Assembly: GCA_947175175.1 (NCBI GenBank)
Contig: CAMWLV010000020.1
Location: 1-38,159, forward strand
From: an uncultured Lachnospiraceae bacterium
GTDB lineage: Bacteria; Bacillota; Clostridia; Lachnospirales; Lachnospiraceae
Length of the DNA: 38,159 bases
Direction: 5' to 3'
Shown here: in pieces, positions 24,230-33,367 of the stretch
Numbering within the stretch: the first letter of the stretch is position 1
How the letters are laid out: every line of letters begins with the position of its first letter
Translations under genes and position numbers: made by a program
Notes under the pieces: generated by a model
Seen by the model: the letters and a program-made list of their open reading frames with translations, nothing else
Told to the model about the DNA's origin: nothing
Databases searched by the model: none

Positions 24230-25804
24230 ATGCAGGATCATGATAATAATAGCAAAAGCAATAATGTCAAGAGGAGGTCTGGCGGCGATGGGAGACCAGT
24301 GTCAAAGTCAGGCAGTCAGTCAAGACCGACAGGAGCCCCCCGATCAAGTGCTCAGCCCCGCAGACAGGCGCCAGATGGAGGTCAGCCTAAAGTGAGCAGG
24401 CAGGCACTGCCGGGCAGCCAGTCCAAAATGGGCGGTCAGCCCCGCAGACAGACGGTATCAGGTGCAGGCAGGCAGTCAAGACCGACAGAGCAGCCACGGT
24501 CCAATAACGAAGTGCGGTCAAATGGTCAGGCAAGAGCAGTTGAAACGTCAAACCAACAAAAGCCTCGCAGACAGGCATCTGGTGCACAGCCAAAGTCAGC
24601 AGGACAGTCACGGTCCAATAACGGAGCACATTCAAACAGCAAACCGCAGAGTACAGCAAAAACGAAAGTGCAAAAGAAGTCTAACAATACGACTCCGCAT
24701 CAGGCAGCGAAGAAAAAGCGCAAAAAGATTGTTTTGTTTATTGCAGAGATTTTCTTGCTGTTGATATTGCTGGCGGCGATGTGGGTAGTAAAGAAGACAC
24801 AGAATATTCAGCATGTTGAGCTCAACCCAGAAAAAGTTCATATCAATGAAGCTGTTAAGGTTGAAATTGAACAGGGAACGAGCATTATGAAAGGTTACAG
24901 GAATATTGCGTTGTTTGGTGTAGATTCACGCAATAAAGAGCTTGATAAGAATACACGTACAGACGTTATCATGGTCGCGTCGATCAATCTGGATACGAAG
25001 GAAGTGAGGCTTGTATCTGTGTACCGTGATACATGGCTCAATATGACAAATGATAAGTATAGTAAAGCGAATGCAGCTTACGCAAGGGGCGGCGCAGAAC
25101 AGGCGATCGGCATGCTCAATATGAATCTCGATCTTGATATCACAGATTTTGTCACTGTGGGATTTGATGCGGTGATTGATGTTGTCGATGCGATTGGCGG
25201 TGTCGAGATTGATGTGACGGATGAGGAGATTGCCCATCTAAACAGCTATCAGATATCAATGGTAGGAAAAGTGGTAGGCAAGAATGCTGCAGGTGAGGAC
25301 GAATATTATGCGGTCGAAGGTGTGGACTATATTCCTGTTAAGCACGCTGGACTTCAGACACTTAACGGACTGCAGGCGACAGCTTATTCCAGAATCCGAT
25401 ATACCAGCGGAGGAGATGGAGCGAGGACAGAGAGACAGAGAAGGGTTCTCACCCAGATTGCCAAGAAGTCGATGACCTTGAATCCGGCAACCCTCAATAA
25501 GATTGTAGATTCTGTATTTGGAGAGATTGCAACGTCCCTCACAATGCCAGAGATTCTAGAGCTGCTTTCTGATATCGCCAGCTATGAGATTGGTGAGACA
25601 GCCGGTTTTCCGTTTAATGATTATGTTAAGATGAACGGGCGTGTAGGGGACGCCAGTGTCGTAGTGCCGATAGATCTTACCAAGAATGTAACCTTGTTAC
25701 ATGAATTCCTGTTTGACGAGAGTGATTACACGCCGACAGATACTGTAAAACAGTGCAGCCAGCGTATTGCATCGGATACGGGAGTAAGTTATAATGGAGA
25801 ATAA
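24230..25804 (+). CDS. LCP-family (LytR-CpsA-Psr) glycopolymer transferase with long basic repetitive tail
   Basis: 524 residues. Residues 1-166 are a low-complexity, Arg/Ser/Gln/Pro-rich cytoplasmic tail with recurring QPRRQ, SRPT and PRSNN motifs. A membrane helix covers about 167-187 (IVLFIAEIFLLLILLAAMWVV), followed by the extracellular LCP domain from about 223: IALFGVDSRN, NTRTDVIMVAS, SVYRDTW, KANAAYARGG, VDAIGGVEIDV, ATAYSRIRYT, GARTERQRRV. LCP enzymes attach lipid-linked glycopolymers to peptidoglycan (family knowledge). ATG 24230 has GGAGG six bases upstream; the reading frame is open back to 24098 but overlaps the previous gene. A terminator follows at 25816. Confidence 0.93.
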   Translation: MQDHDNNSKSNNVKRRSGGDGRPVSKSGSQSRPTGAPRSSAQPRRQAPDGGQPKVSRQALPGSQSKMGGQPRRQTVSGAGRQSRPTEQPRSNNEVRSNGQARAVETSNQQKPRRQASGAQPKSAGQSRSNNGAHSNSKPQSTAKTKVQKKSNNTTPHQAAKKKRKKIVLFIAEIFLLLILLAAMWVVKKTQNIQHVELNPEKVHINEAVKVEIEQGTSIMKGYRNIALFGVDSRNKELDKNTRTDVIMVASINLDTKEVRLVSVYRDTWLNMTNDKYSKANAAYARGGAEQAIGMLNMNLDLDITDFVTVGFDAVIDVVDAIGGVEIDVTDEEIAHLNSYQISMVGKVVGKNAAGEDEYYAVEGVDYIPVKHAGLQTLNGLQATAYSRIRYTSGGDGARTERQRRVLTQIAKKSMTLNPATLNKIVDSVFGEIATSLTMPEILELLSDIASYEIGETAGFPFNDYVKMNGRVGDASVVVPIDLTKNVTLLHEFLFDESDYTPTDTVKQCSQRIASDTGVSYNGE

Positions 25805-25815
25805 AGGAGCCGATC

Positions 25816-25839
25816 AGGAACCGAAAACGGTTCCTTTTT
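25816..25839 (+). terminator. Intrinsic terminator after the LCP gene
   Basis: Perfect 8-bp stem AGGAACCG (25816-25823) and CGGTTCCT (25828-25835) with an AAAA loop and a run of T after the stem. It closes the transcript that carries the sugar-phosphate transferase and LCP genes. Confidence 0.85.
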
Positions 25840-25860
25840 GGCATACGGGGAGCGATAAAT

Positions 25861-26793
25861 ATGCAGTACAGTGTAGATGTCATATTGCTGACCTATAAGC
25901 CCGGAGAGCAGGTTTTGGAGCTGATCAGGGCATTGGAGGAGCAGACATATCCCATACGGAAGATCATTATCATGAATACGGAAGAGCGGTATTTTTACAA
26001 GCTTTTTTATGGAACGGGTTTTCTGGAAAAATATAAGAATATTGAGATACATCACCTCTCAGAAAAGGAATTTGATCATGGGAGGACGAGGGCGAAGGCA
26101 GTGCAGTACTCGAAATCCGATATTTTTGTATGTATGACACAGGATGCGATACCAGTGGATGACAGATTGGTACAGTATCTGGTGGAGGCATTGGATCGGC
26201 AGGAGAACATTGCTGCAGCATATGCAAGACAGCTTCCGCTTCCTGATTGTCGTGAGATTGAGAAATATACAAGGAGCTTTAATTATCCAGACCAGTCGTT
26301 GGTAAAGTCGGCGGCGGATATGGAAAGACTTGGGATCAAGACGTTTTTTTGCTCCAATGTATGTGCGGCATATAACAGGGAGATCTATGAGACAATCGGC
26401 GGCTTTGTCAAGAGGGCGATTTTTAATGAGGATATGGTGTATGCCGGACACGCGGTCACGGCGGGATACAGCATCGCCTATGCGGCGGACGCGAAGGTAC
26501 GCCATTCCCACAACTATACCTGCATGCAGCAGTTTCACAGAAATTTTGACTTGGGTGTATCGCAGGCAGAGCATCCGGAGGTGTTTGAGGCGGTATCCTC
26601 GGAAAACGAGGGTGTAAAGCTTGTCAAGAGTACAATTAAACATCTGAAAAGGACAAAAAACTGGCTGCAGATACCGTATTTGATCCTATCGAGTGGGTGT
26701 AAGCTGATCGGATACCAGTTGGGAAAGCATTATCAAAGTCTGCCGAAGGGCATCGTGAAGTGGTGCAGTGCGAGTAAGACATATTGGAATTAG
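25861..26793 (+). CDS. GT2 glycosyltransferase, probable rhamnosyltransferase
   Basis: 310 residues. Starts DVILLTYKPGEQVLELIRAL and has EQTYPIRKIIIMNT, HHLSEKEFDHGRTRAKAVQ, the metal-site equivalent MTQDAIPVDD, FNEDMVYAGHAVTAGY and a conserved RHSHNYT. The EFDHGRTR and TQDA blocks are typical of proteins annotated as rhamnosyltransferases in rhamnan clusters. GGGGAG lies upstream of ATG 25861. It sits behind the terminator at 25816 and 26 bp before glmS, so it may share a transcript with glmS. Donor sugar inferred. Confidence 0.85.
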   Translation: MQYSVDVILLTYKPGEQVLELIRALEEQTYPIRKIIIMNTEERYFYKLFYGTGFLEKYKNIEIHHLSEKEFDHGRTRAKAVQYSKSDIFVCMTQDAIPVDDRLVQYLVEALDRQENIAAAYARQLPLPDCREIEKYTRSFNYPDQSLVKSAADMERLGIKTFFCSNVCAAYNREIYETIGGFVKRAIFNEDMVYAGHAVTAGYSIAYAADAKVRHSHNYTCMQQFHRNFDLGVSQAEHPEVFEAVSSENEGVKLVKSTIKHLKRTKNWLQIPYLILSSGCKLIGYQLGKHYQSLPKGIVKWCSASKTYWN

Positions 26794-26819
26794 AAATATG
26801 AAGATGGAGGACAGTAATC

Positions 26820-28646
26820 ATGTGTGGAATTGTAGGATATATCGGAAAGCATGCGGCTGCGCCAGTGATACTTGAGGGGCTTTCTAAACTGGAGTACAGG
26901 GGATATGACTCCGCAGGGATGGCAGTGCTTGACGGGGAGCGGATTCAGATCAAGAAATCGGCAGGACGGCTCAAGGTACTTGAGGAACTGACACATGGCG
27001 GGGCAACGATGCCCGGCAATATCGGAATCGGACATACGAGGTGGGCGACACATGGGGCGCCAAGTGATGCCAATTCGCATCCGCACTACAATGCCGAGGA
27101 GACGATTGCGGTTGTCCACAATGGAATTATTGAGAACTATCTGCCATTGAAGGAGAAAATGATCTCAAAGGGATACAAGTTTGTCTCGGATACAGATACG
27201 GAAGTGCTCGCACATTTGATTGATTATTATTATAAGGGAAATCCGCTGGAAGCCATCACAAAGGTTATGCACCGTGTTCAGGGCTCTTATGCGCTTGGAA
27301 TTCTGTTTTCAGACCATCCGGATCAGATTTTTGCGGTCAGAAAGGACAGCCCCTTGATCGTGGGGCAGAATGAGGATGGATGTTTTATCGCGTCGGATGT
27401 ACCTGCGATCTTGAAATATACCAGGAAAGTTTATTTTATCGAAAATCAGGAAGTGGTTCGTCTCCGTGCCGACCATATGCATTTCTATACGGTTGACGAG
27501 GAGGAGATTACCAAAGAGCCCGTCACGATTGAGTGGGATGCCAACGCAGCCGAGAAGGGCGGCTATGAGCATTTTATGTTAAAGGAGATGTATGAGCAGC
27601 CTAAGACGGTGACAGATACGTTGGGACCAAGAATCAAGGACAATGATATTGTGATCGAGGAATTGGGCATGTCTGACGAGGAGATCAGGGCGGTCAGCAA
27701 GATCTTTATTGTGGCGTGTGGTTCTGCGTACCATGCGGGAGTTACAGGTAAGTATGTTATTGAGGGAATTGCGCGGATACCGGTGGAGGTCGATGTGGCG
27801 AGCGAGTTCCGCTATCGCAATCCGATAATGGAAGAGGGAACGATGGTGATCGTGATCAGCCAGTCGGGTGAGACGGCTGACACGCTTGCGGCGCTCAGGG
27901 AGTCGCAGGCGCTTGGATATAAAGTACTTGGAATCGTTAACGTAGTGGGAAGCTCGATTGCGCGGGAGGCGGATAATGTCATGTATACATGGGCAGGTCC
28001 GGAGATCGCAGTTGCCACCACAAAAGCCTACAGTGCACAGCTGATCGCGCTGTACCTGCTTGCGATGAAGTTTGGAAGGGTGCGCGGAAGGTTGGATAAT
28101 GCGGCATTTCTTGACATGATCGAGGATCTGAGGAGACTTCCGGCGCAGATTGAGATGCTTTTGTCCAACAAGCAAAGGATACAGCGCTTTGCCAACCGCT
28201 ATATCGGGGCAAAAGATGTATTTTTCATCGGCAGGGGCGTCGATTATGCAATTTCCATGGAGGGGTCGCTGAAATTAAAAGAGATATCTTATATTCACTC
28301 GGAGGCGTATGCCGCAGGGGAGTTAAAGCATGGAACGATATCCCTGATTGAAAAGGGAACTCTAGTTGCGGCAGTTGCTACACAGGACGTTCTGTTCAAA
28401 AAAGAACTCAGCAATATGGTTGAGGTGAAGGCAAGAGGCGCATTTGTCCTTGCAGTAACCAATGAGGGTAATACAGAGATTGAGAAAGCAGCGGACTATG
28501 TGATCTATATTCCAAGGACAAATCAGTATTTTACCAATTCGCTGGCGATCATACCGCTGCAGCTGTTTGGCTATTATGTGGCAGTTGGAAAGGGCTGTGA
28601 TGTCGACAAGCCCAGGAATCTTGCAAAGTCTGTTACGGTGGAGTGA
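26820..28646 (+). CDS. glmS: Glutamine-fructose-6-phosphate aminotransferase (isomerizing)
   Basis: Makes glucosamine-6-phosphate from fructose-6-phosphate and glutamine, the first committed step to UDP-GlcNAc for peptidoglycan and wall polymers. The 608-residue protein starts MCGIVGYIG, so Cys2 becomes the N-terminal glutaminase nucleophile. GHTRWATHGAPS and HNGIIENY belong to the glutaminase domain. Two SIS sugar-isomerase domains follow (CGSAYHAG, SQSGETADT), and the C-terminus KPRNLAKSVTVE is invariant in GlmS. GGAGG lies about ten bases upstream. Only 26 bp separate it from the previous gene, leaving no room for a glmS ribozyme. Confidence 0.97.
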   Translation: MCGIVGYIGKHAAAPVILEGLSKLEYRGYDSAGMAVLDGERIQIKKSAGRLKVLEELTHGGATMPGNIGIGHTRWATHGAPSDANSHPHYNAEETIAVVHNGIIENYLPLKEKMISKGYKFVSDTDTEVLAHLIDYYYKGNPLEAITKVMHRVQGSYALGILFSDHPDQIFAVRKDSPLIVGQNEDGCFIASDVPAILKYTRKVYFIENQEVVRLRADHMHFYTVDEEEITKEPVTIEWDANAAEKGGYEHFMLKEMYEQPKTVTDTLGPRIKDNDIVIEELGMSDEEIRAVSKIFIVACGSAYHAGVTGKYVIEGIARIPVEVDVASEFRYRNPIMEEGTMVIVISQSGETADTLAALRESQALGYKVLGIVNVVGSSIAREADNVMYTWAGPEIAVATTKAYSAQLIALYLLAMKFGRVRGRLDNAAFLDMIEDLRRLPAQIEMLLSNKQRIQRFANRYIGAKDVFFIGRGVDYAISMEGSLKLKEISYIHSEAYAAGELKHGTISLIEKGTLVAAVATQDVLFKKELSNMVEVKARGAFVLAVTNEGNTEIEKAADYVIYIPRTNQYFTNSLAIIPLQLFGYYVAVGKGCDVDKPRNLAKSVTVE

Positions 28647-28685
28647 AAAAAACGAGTGTGCCGTGCATAAGGAGGTATTTTAAGT

Positions 28686-30254
28686 ATGGGAAAGAAGAAA
28701 TCAACGTTTAAAAATATTATGGTTACGCTGGGGTGTACTGCGTTTGCCGGAGTGTATGTTCTCGGCGGGGGATATGTGATCAGCACATTCATGGACGGTG
28801 CAAATGGAACAAGACCGGCATGGTTGGAGAGAGTGGAAATCCATGTCGACGAAAATGCTTCGGAAAACATCGTAGCGGACAATTCTCTTTCAGGCAGTGT
28901 CATCGCAGGGGCAGCCGGTGTAGAAGGTGCTCGGAATGTAGACAATGCTCCCACAGGACAAAGTTCGGACAGTGGTGTGAATCATAATGGTAATAATGAT
29001 AAGTCCAGTTCCGGGGATACGCTTCAGAAGCCTAGATTTGAAGAGGAAGAGACAGAGACGGATGAGACAGATACAGAAACGGATGAGGCAGAATCAGAAT
29101 CAGAGACTGATTTAGAGTCGGAGACAGATGATGAGCAGTCTGAGGAATCAGAAGACGAGACAGACGACAAAAACGCTGATAAGAAAGAGGAAAAAGAAGG
29201 GAAAAAAGATTCCGTACAGGTAAGCCATGTAAAGGTTATCGATCAGGAGGACCAGGCACTTGCTGTTATGGCGGACGTGACTGCTGTGGTAAAGACAGCA
29301 ATGCCCTGTGTTGTGTCCATCACAAACGAGTATACGGCATATGATTATTGGTATGATGAGGAGTATGACGAGCAGGCAAATGGTTCAGGAATCGTTGTTG
29401 CGCAGAGTGACGAGGAGCTTTTGATCGTCACCAACTATCATGTAGTCGAGGATAACAATAATCTATATGTACAGTTCATTGATGAAGAGGAGGCGGTAGC
29501 TTATGTGAAGGGAACTTCGCCGGAGAATGACCTTGCTATTGTTTCTGTCTTTTTGGAAGATATGTCAGATAAGACGCTGGAAAGCATCGCAATCGCGGCA
29601 CTGGGGGATTCAGACAGCCTTCAGGTGGGAGAGCCGGCGATTGCGATCGGCAATTCGCTTGGATACGGACAATCCGTCACGACAGGAGTCATAAGCGCGC
29701 TGAACAGAAATGTGTTTGCCGACGATCCGGATATGATTCCAGGATACTTGATTCAGACGGATGCGGCGATTAATCCTGGCAATTCAGGTGGTGCGCTCCT
29801 GAACGTGAGGGGTGAAGTGATCGGGATCAATTCCAGCAAGATTGCCGACTATGTGATCGAAGGAATGGGATATGCCATTCCGATCTCGACTGCAAAACCG
29901 ATTATCGAAGATCTGATGCAGAAAGAGACAAGAAAAAAGGTGCCGGAGGAGGAGCGTGCTTTTCTTGGAATTGCTGGTACAGACGTCATCAAGGAGGCGA
30001 CTGCAAGGTATGATATGCCAGAAGGTGTGTATGTAAACAATGTACTGGAAGATACGGCTGCTGATGAGGCAGGGATCTTAAAGGGAGATATCATCATGTA
30101 CATAGACGGTGAGAAGATCACACGCATGGAGGAACTGCAGGGATTGCTGGAGTACTATGCGGCAGGTACTGAGGTTGAGGTCGTGCTGATGCGGCAGAGC
30201 GATGGTGAGTATAAGGAGCGGACTGTCGATGTGATGCTTGGATATAAAGAATAG
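28686..30254 (+). CDS. Membrane-anchored HtrA/DegP-family serine protease with PDZ domain
   Basis: 522 residues. An N-terminal membrane helix (about 11-36) is followed by an extracellular linker that becomes strongly acidic and Thr/Ser-rich (about 118-175, repeated ETD/ESE). The trypsin-like domain has the full triad: His252 in TNYHVVED, Asp282 in ENDLAIV, Ser367 in NPGNSGGAL. One PDZ domain follows (about 425-510; GVYVNNVLEDTAADEAGILKGD). HtrA proteases degrade or refold damaged proteins at the cell surface. AAGGAGGT lies eight bases or so upstream of ATG. The acidic tract before the protease domain is longer than in typical HtrA and may be a wall-spanning spacer (inference). Confidence 0.95.
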   Translation: MGKKKSTFKNIMVTLGCTAFAGVYVLGGGYVISTFMDGANGTRPAWLERVEIHVDENASENIVADNSLSGSVIAGAAGVEGARNVDNAPTGQSSDSGVNHNGNNDKSSSGDTLQKPRFEEEETETDETDTETDEAESESETDLESETDDEQSEESEDETDDKNADKKEEKEGKKDSVQVSHVKVIDQEDQALAVMADVTAVVKTAMPCVVSITNEYTAYDYWYDEEYDEQANGSGIVVAQSDEELLIVTNYHVVEDNNNLYVQFIDEEEAVAYVKGTSPENDLAIVSVFLEDMSDKTLESIAIAALGDSDSLQVGEPAIAIGNSLGYGQSVTTGVISALNRNVFADDPDMIPGYLIQTDAAINPGNSGGALLNVRGEVIGINSSKIADYVIEGMGYAIPISTAKPIIEDLMQKETRKKVPEEERAFLGIAGTDVIKEATARYDMPEGVYVNNVLEDTAADEAGILKGDIIMYIDGEKITRMEELQGLLEYYAAGTEVEVVLMRQSDGEYKERTVDVMLGYKE

Positions 30255-30278
30255 TGGAATGAAAAAACGGAGGGCATA

Positions 30279-31892
30279 ATGTTAGATAACAACTTTGACA
30301 ACAACGAAGAGATTGTGGATATGACTGGGGATGAGTCAAACGCTGATGACGATAAAAAAGAGGACAAGAAGGGATCTGAGGACGAATACGAGGAGAAAGA
30401 AAGCGAGTACGAGGATGTATGTTTTATATGCAGACGGCCGGAGAGCAAGACAGGGAGGATGTTCAAGCTTCCAAACCACATCTCTGTATGTTCAGACTGT
30501 ATGCACAAGACGATGGATACCGTCAGCCAGTTTGACTATCAGGGAATGCTCAACAACACGAACCTGAATTTTGACAAGGATAACGGTAAGGATGGCAAGA
30601 GGCGTTTTCCAAATATCAGCTTCGTCAATATTGCAGATCTGCAGGGGGACGGAGGTATTCCGAACCGACAGAAGCTCAAGAAGAAAAAGCCAAAAGAAAA
30701 GAAAGAGAAGGCTGTATTTAACATCAATGATCTGCCAGCGCCGCACAAGATCAAGGCGCAGCTTGATGATTTCGTCGTAGGACAGGATTATGCCAAGAAA
30801 GTGATATCCGTGGCGGTATACAATCACTATAAGCGTGTGACTACTGGCACGATGGATGAAATTGAAATCGAGAAATCCAATATTCTATTGTTAGGACCGA
30901 CAGGATGTGGCAAGACTTATATGGTAAAGACGCTTGCGCGGCTGCTCGATGTGCCGCTCGCCATTGCGGATGCGACTTCGCTGACGGAGGCGGGGTATAT
31001 CGGAGATGATATCGAATCTGTGATTTCAAAACTTCTGACAGCGGCGGAAAATGATGTGGAGAAGGCGGAACAGGGCATCGTATTCATCGATGAGATTGAC
31101 AAGATTGCCAAGAAGAAGAACACGACATCGCGCGATGTGAGTGGTGAGTCTGTACAGCAGGGAATGTTAAAGCTCCTGGAGGGTTCTGATGTGGAGGTTC
31201 CTGTGGGGGCAAACAGCAAAAATGCCATGGTGCCGCTGACTACGATCAACACCAGAAATATCCTGTTTATCTGCGGAGGAGCGTTTCCTGATCTCGAGGA
31301 GATTATCAAGCAGAGACTCACGAAACAGTCTTCGATTGGATTTAATGCGGAGTTGAAAGATGCCTTTGACAAAGAGAAAAATATCTTAAAGAAGGTGACG
31401 GTTGAGGATATCAAAAAATTTGGCATGATCCCAGAGTTTATCGGGCGTCTTCCGATCATCTGTCCTATGGACAGTCTTACAGAGGAGAGCTATATTAAGA
31501 TATTAAAGGAGCCAAAAAATGCGATTTTAAAACAGTATCAGAAGCTTCTTGAGCTGGATGAAGTGAAACTCAACTTTGATGACAGTGCATTGGAAGCAAT
31601 TGCCAAGAAAGCGATGGAACGGGATACTGGTGCACGCGCTCTCCGGGCGATCATTGAAGATTTTATGCTTGATATCATGTACGAGATACCTAAAGATGAC
31701 AATATTGGAGAAGTGACGATCACTGGCGATTATATCAATGGCACAGGTGGTCCAGTGATTGACATACGCACAGACAATGTGCACACAAGGCAGGTCGCAG
31801 GTGCATCAGAGAAAGAACAAGTAGGATCGGAAGCGGCTTCGAAGGACGATGAAGCCAAAAAGGTGGAGGAGCATAATTTCTATGAGTTCTAA
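30279..31892 (+). CDS. ClpX-like AAA+ unfoldase with acidic N-terminal extension
   Basis: 537 residues, against about 420 for usual ClpX. Residues 1-46 are acidic. A ClpX zinc-binding domain has C48, C51, C71 and C74. A Lys-rich insert (about 95-145) precedes the AAA+ module: Walker A GPTGCGKT (206-213), pore loop GYIG (239-242), Walker B IVFIDE (267-272), a sensor-2 Arg in GARALRAIIEDF. The ClpP-docking tripeptide IGF is kept at 353-355, so partnership with ClpP is possible. An additional C-terminal tail follows. No clpP, tig or lon is adjacent, so it may be a second ClpX beside a standard copy elsewhere (inference). It overlaps the next gene by 11 bp. Confidence 0.88.
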   Translation: MLDNNFDNNEEIVDMTGDESNADDDKKEDKKGSEDEYEEKESEYEDVCFICRRPESKTGRMFKLPNHISVCSDCMHKTMDTVSQFDYQGMLNNTNLNFDKDNGKDGKRRFPNISFVNIADLQGDGGIPNRQKLKKKKPKEKKEKAVFNINDLPAPHKIKAQLDDFVVGQDYAKKVISVAVYNHYKRVTTGTMDEIEIEKSNILLLGPTGCGKTYMVKTLARLLDVPLAIADATSLTEAGYIGDDIESVISKLLTAAENDVEKAEQGIVFIDEIDKIAKKKNTTSRDVSGESVQQGMLKLLEGSDVEVPVGANSKNAMVPLTTINTRNILFICGGAFPDLEEIIKQRLTKQSSIGFNAELKDAFDKEKNILKKVTVEDIKKFGMIPEFIGRLPIICPMDSLTEESYIKILKEPKNAILKQYQKLLELDEVKLNFDDSALEAIAKKAMERDTGARALRAIIEDFMLDIMYEIPKDDNIGEVTITGDYINGTGGPVIDIRTDNVHTRQVAGASEKEQVGSEAASKDDEAKKVEEHNFYEF

Positions 31893-32523
31893 AATGAAAT
31901 GCTTTGCGCGTCCGCCCAAGTTTCGAAACCGGATGATCATGATGCTGTGTGGCGTGCTGGCGCAGGGAATGGGCTTGTCGCTTTTGAGGGCGATCAATTT
32001 GGGCACGGATCCCTGTTCCTGCCTGACGCAGGGGGTTACAAATTTCGTGCCGTTAAGCTTTGGAACCTGCCAGCTGTTGTGTCATCTGGTGACATTTGTC
32101 TTTGTGATCAAGTATGACCCTGGCATGATTGGCTTTGGAACGATAGGCAATATGTGCTTTCTGGGATATATTTCCGACTTTTTCAGGTGGATCTGGTCGC
32201 TGCTGCTTCCAGTGGGATTTTTTGAGGTTACGGGAAACAAATACATACTGCTGATACCATCGCTTGCCATCTTTTTGCTGGGGGCAGCTGCCTACATGTG
32301 TGCAGGTCTGGGCTCCTCACCATACGATGCGCTGCCATTTATCATATCGGGTCATGTGAAAAAGGTTTCGTTTAAGGTGGTGCGCATGATATGGGATATC
32401 AGCTTTATGGCAGCAGGATTTCTGCTTGGTGGCGATGTTGGCATCGTCACGATTTTGGTTGCATTTTTCTTAGGACCGATTATCACGTGGGTACAGCGCA
32501 AGTTGGAGGTACTAATTGCGTAA
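31882..32523 (+). CDS. YczE/YyaS/YitT-type integral membrane protein
   Basis: 213 residues with about five hydrophobic helices. The early motif GMGLSLLRAINLGTDPCSCL and a later GLGSSPYDALPF, an internal repeat of the small-residue/acidic pattern, match the YczE/YitT-like family, whose molecular role is largely unknown. Start ATG 31882 overlaps the ClpX-like stop and has GGAGGA 11 bases upstream; ATG 31849 or 31894 are alternatives. A methyltransferase gene begins immediately after its stop (TAA then ATG), so translation is probably coupled. Confidence 0.75.
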   Translation: MSSKMKCFARPPKFRNRMIMMLCGVLAQGMGLSLLRAINLGTDPCSCLTQGVTNFVPLSFGTCQLLCHLVTFVFVIKYDPGMIGFGTIGNMCFLGYISDFFRWIWSLLLPVGFFEVTGNKYILLIPSLAIFLLGAAAYMCAGLGSSPYDALPFIISGHVKKVSFKVVRMIWDISFMAAGFLLGGDVGIVTILVAFFLGPIITWVQRKLEVLIA

Positions 32524-33357
32524 ATGACAGAGCTTGAAGAATATTATAACAAATTCAATGAGGAAAAGCGTTTCAATTCACGTCATGGACAGGTGGAGTA
32601 CCGTGTTTCCATGAAATATATCCACAAGTATCTGGATGAAGCAGCTGTAAGACTCAAAGAGGCGGCAGGATCCGACTGTGAGATGGATGATGCTGTCAGA
32701 AGTCGGATCAAGCTTGTGGATATTGGTGCAGGAACTGGACGCTATAGTGTGGAGCTGGCAGAAGAAGGGTATGATGTCACGGCGGTGGAGCTTGTCAGGT
32801 ACAATCTGGGTATCCTGAAAAAGAAGGCAAGCAGTGTCAAGGCGATGCAGGGAAATGCCCTTAATCTGAAAAAGCTTGCAAATGACAGCTTTGATGTGAC
32901 GCTTTTGTTTGGTCCGATGTATCATTTATTTGGGTTTGAGGACAAGAGACAGGCGCTCCGCGAGGCAAAGCGCGTCACGAAGCCGGGTGGTGTAATCCTG
33001 GTGGCGTACTGTATGAATGAGTATAGTGTCATCACATATGGTTTTAAGGAGCGGCATGTGCTTGAATGTATGGAGCAGAAGCGCTTTACGGAGGATTTTC
33101 AGACGATATCGACACCAAGTGATCTCTATGATTATATGCGCATGGAAGAGATCAATGCTCTTAATGAGGCAGAAGGACTGGAACGGATTCAGATTATATC
33201 GCCTGACGGACCGGCAAATTATATCAGGCCTTTTTTGAACCAGCTCAGTGAAGAAGAATTTGAAGCGTTTGTCCGTTATCAGATGGCAGTCTGTGAGCGG
33301 GCTGACCTGATCGGGGCAGGGGCGCATACAACAGATATATTGAGAAAAATAAAGTGA
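32524..33357 (+). CDS. Class I SAM-dependent methyltransferase
   Basis: 277 residues. Motif I is LVDIGAGTG at 64-72, followed by VTAVELVRYNLGIL, the acidic motif II region, then FDVTLLFGPMYHLF and a post-motif LREAKRVTKPGGVILVAY. An insertion of about 20 residues rich in acidic amino acids precedes motif I. It resembles small-molecule methyltransferases of the Methyltransf_11/25 type; the substrate cannot be inferred. It directly follows the YczE-like gene and lies ten bases before the DUF4037 fusion gene, whose GAGGAGG ribosome site fills the gap. Confidence 0.88.
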   Translation: MTELEEYYNKFNEEKRFNSRHGQVEYRVSMKYIHKYLDEAAVRLKEAAGSDCEMDDAVRSRIKLVDIGAGTGRYSVELAEEGYDVTAVELVRYNLGILKKKASSVKAMQGNALNLKKLANDSFDVTLLFGPMYHLFGFEDKRQALREAKRVTKPGGVILVAYCMNEYSVITYGFKERHVLECMEQKRFTEDFQTISTPSDLYDYMRMEEINALNEAEGLERIQIISPDGPANYIRPFLNQLSEEEFEAFVRYQMAVCERADLIGAGAHTTDILRKIK

Positions 33358-33367
33358 GGAGGACAAT

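Noticed and set aside
26700-26820. glmS ribozyme upstream of glmS
   Set aside because: The upstream gene ends 26 bp before glmS; the region is coding and no ribozyme core was seen.
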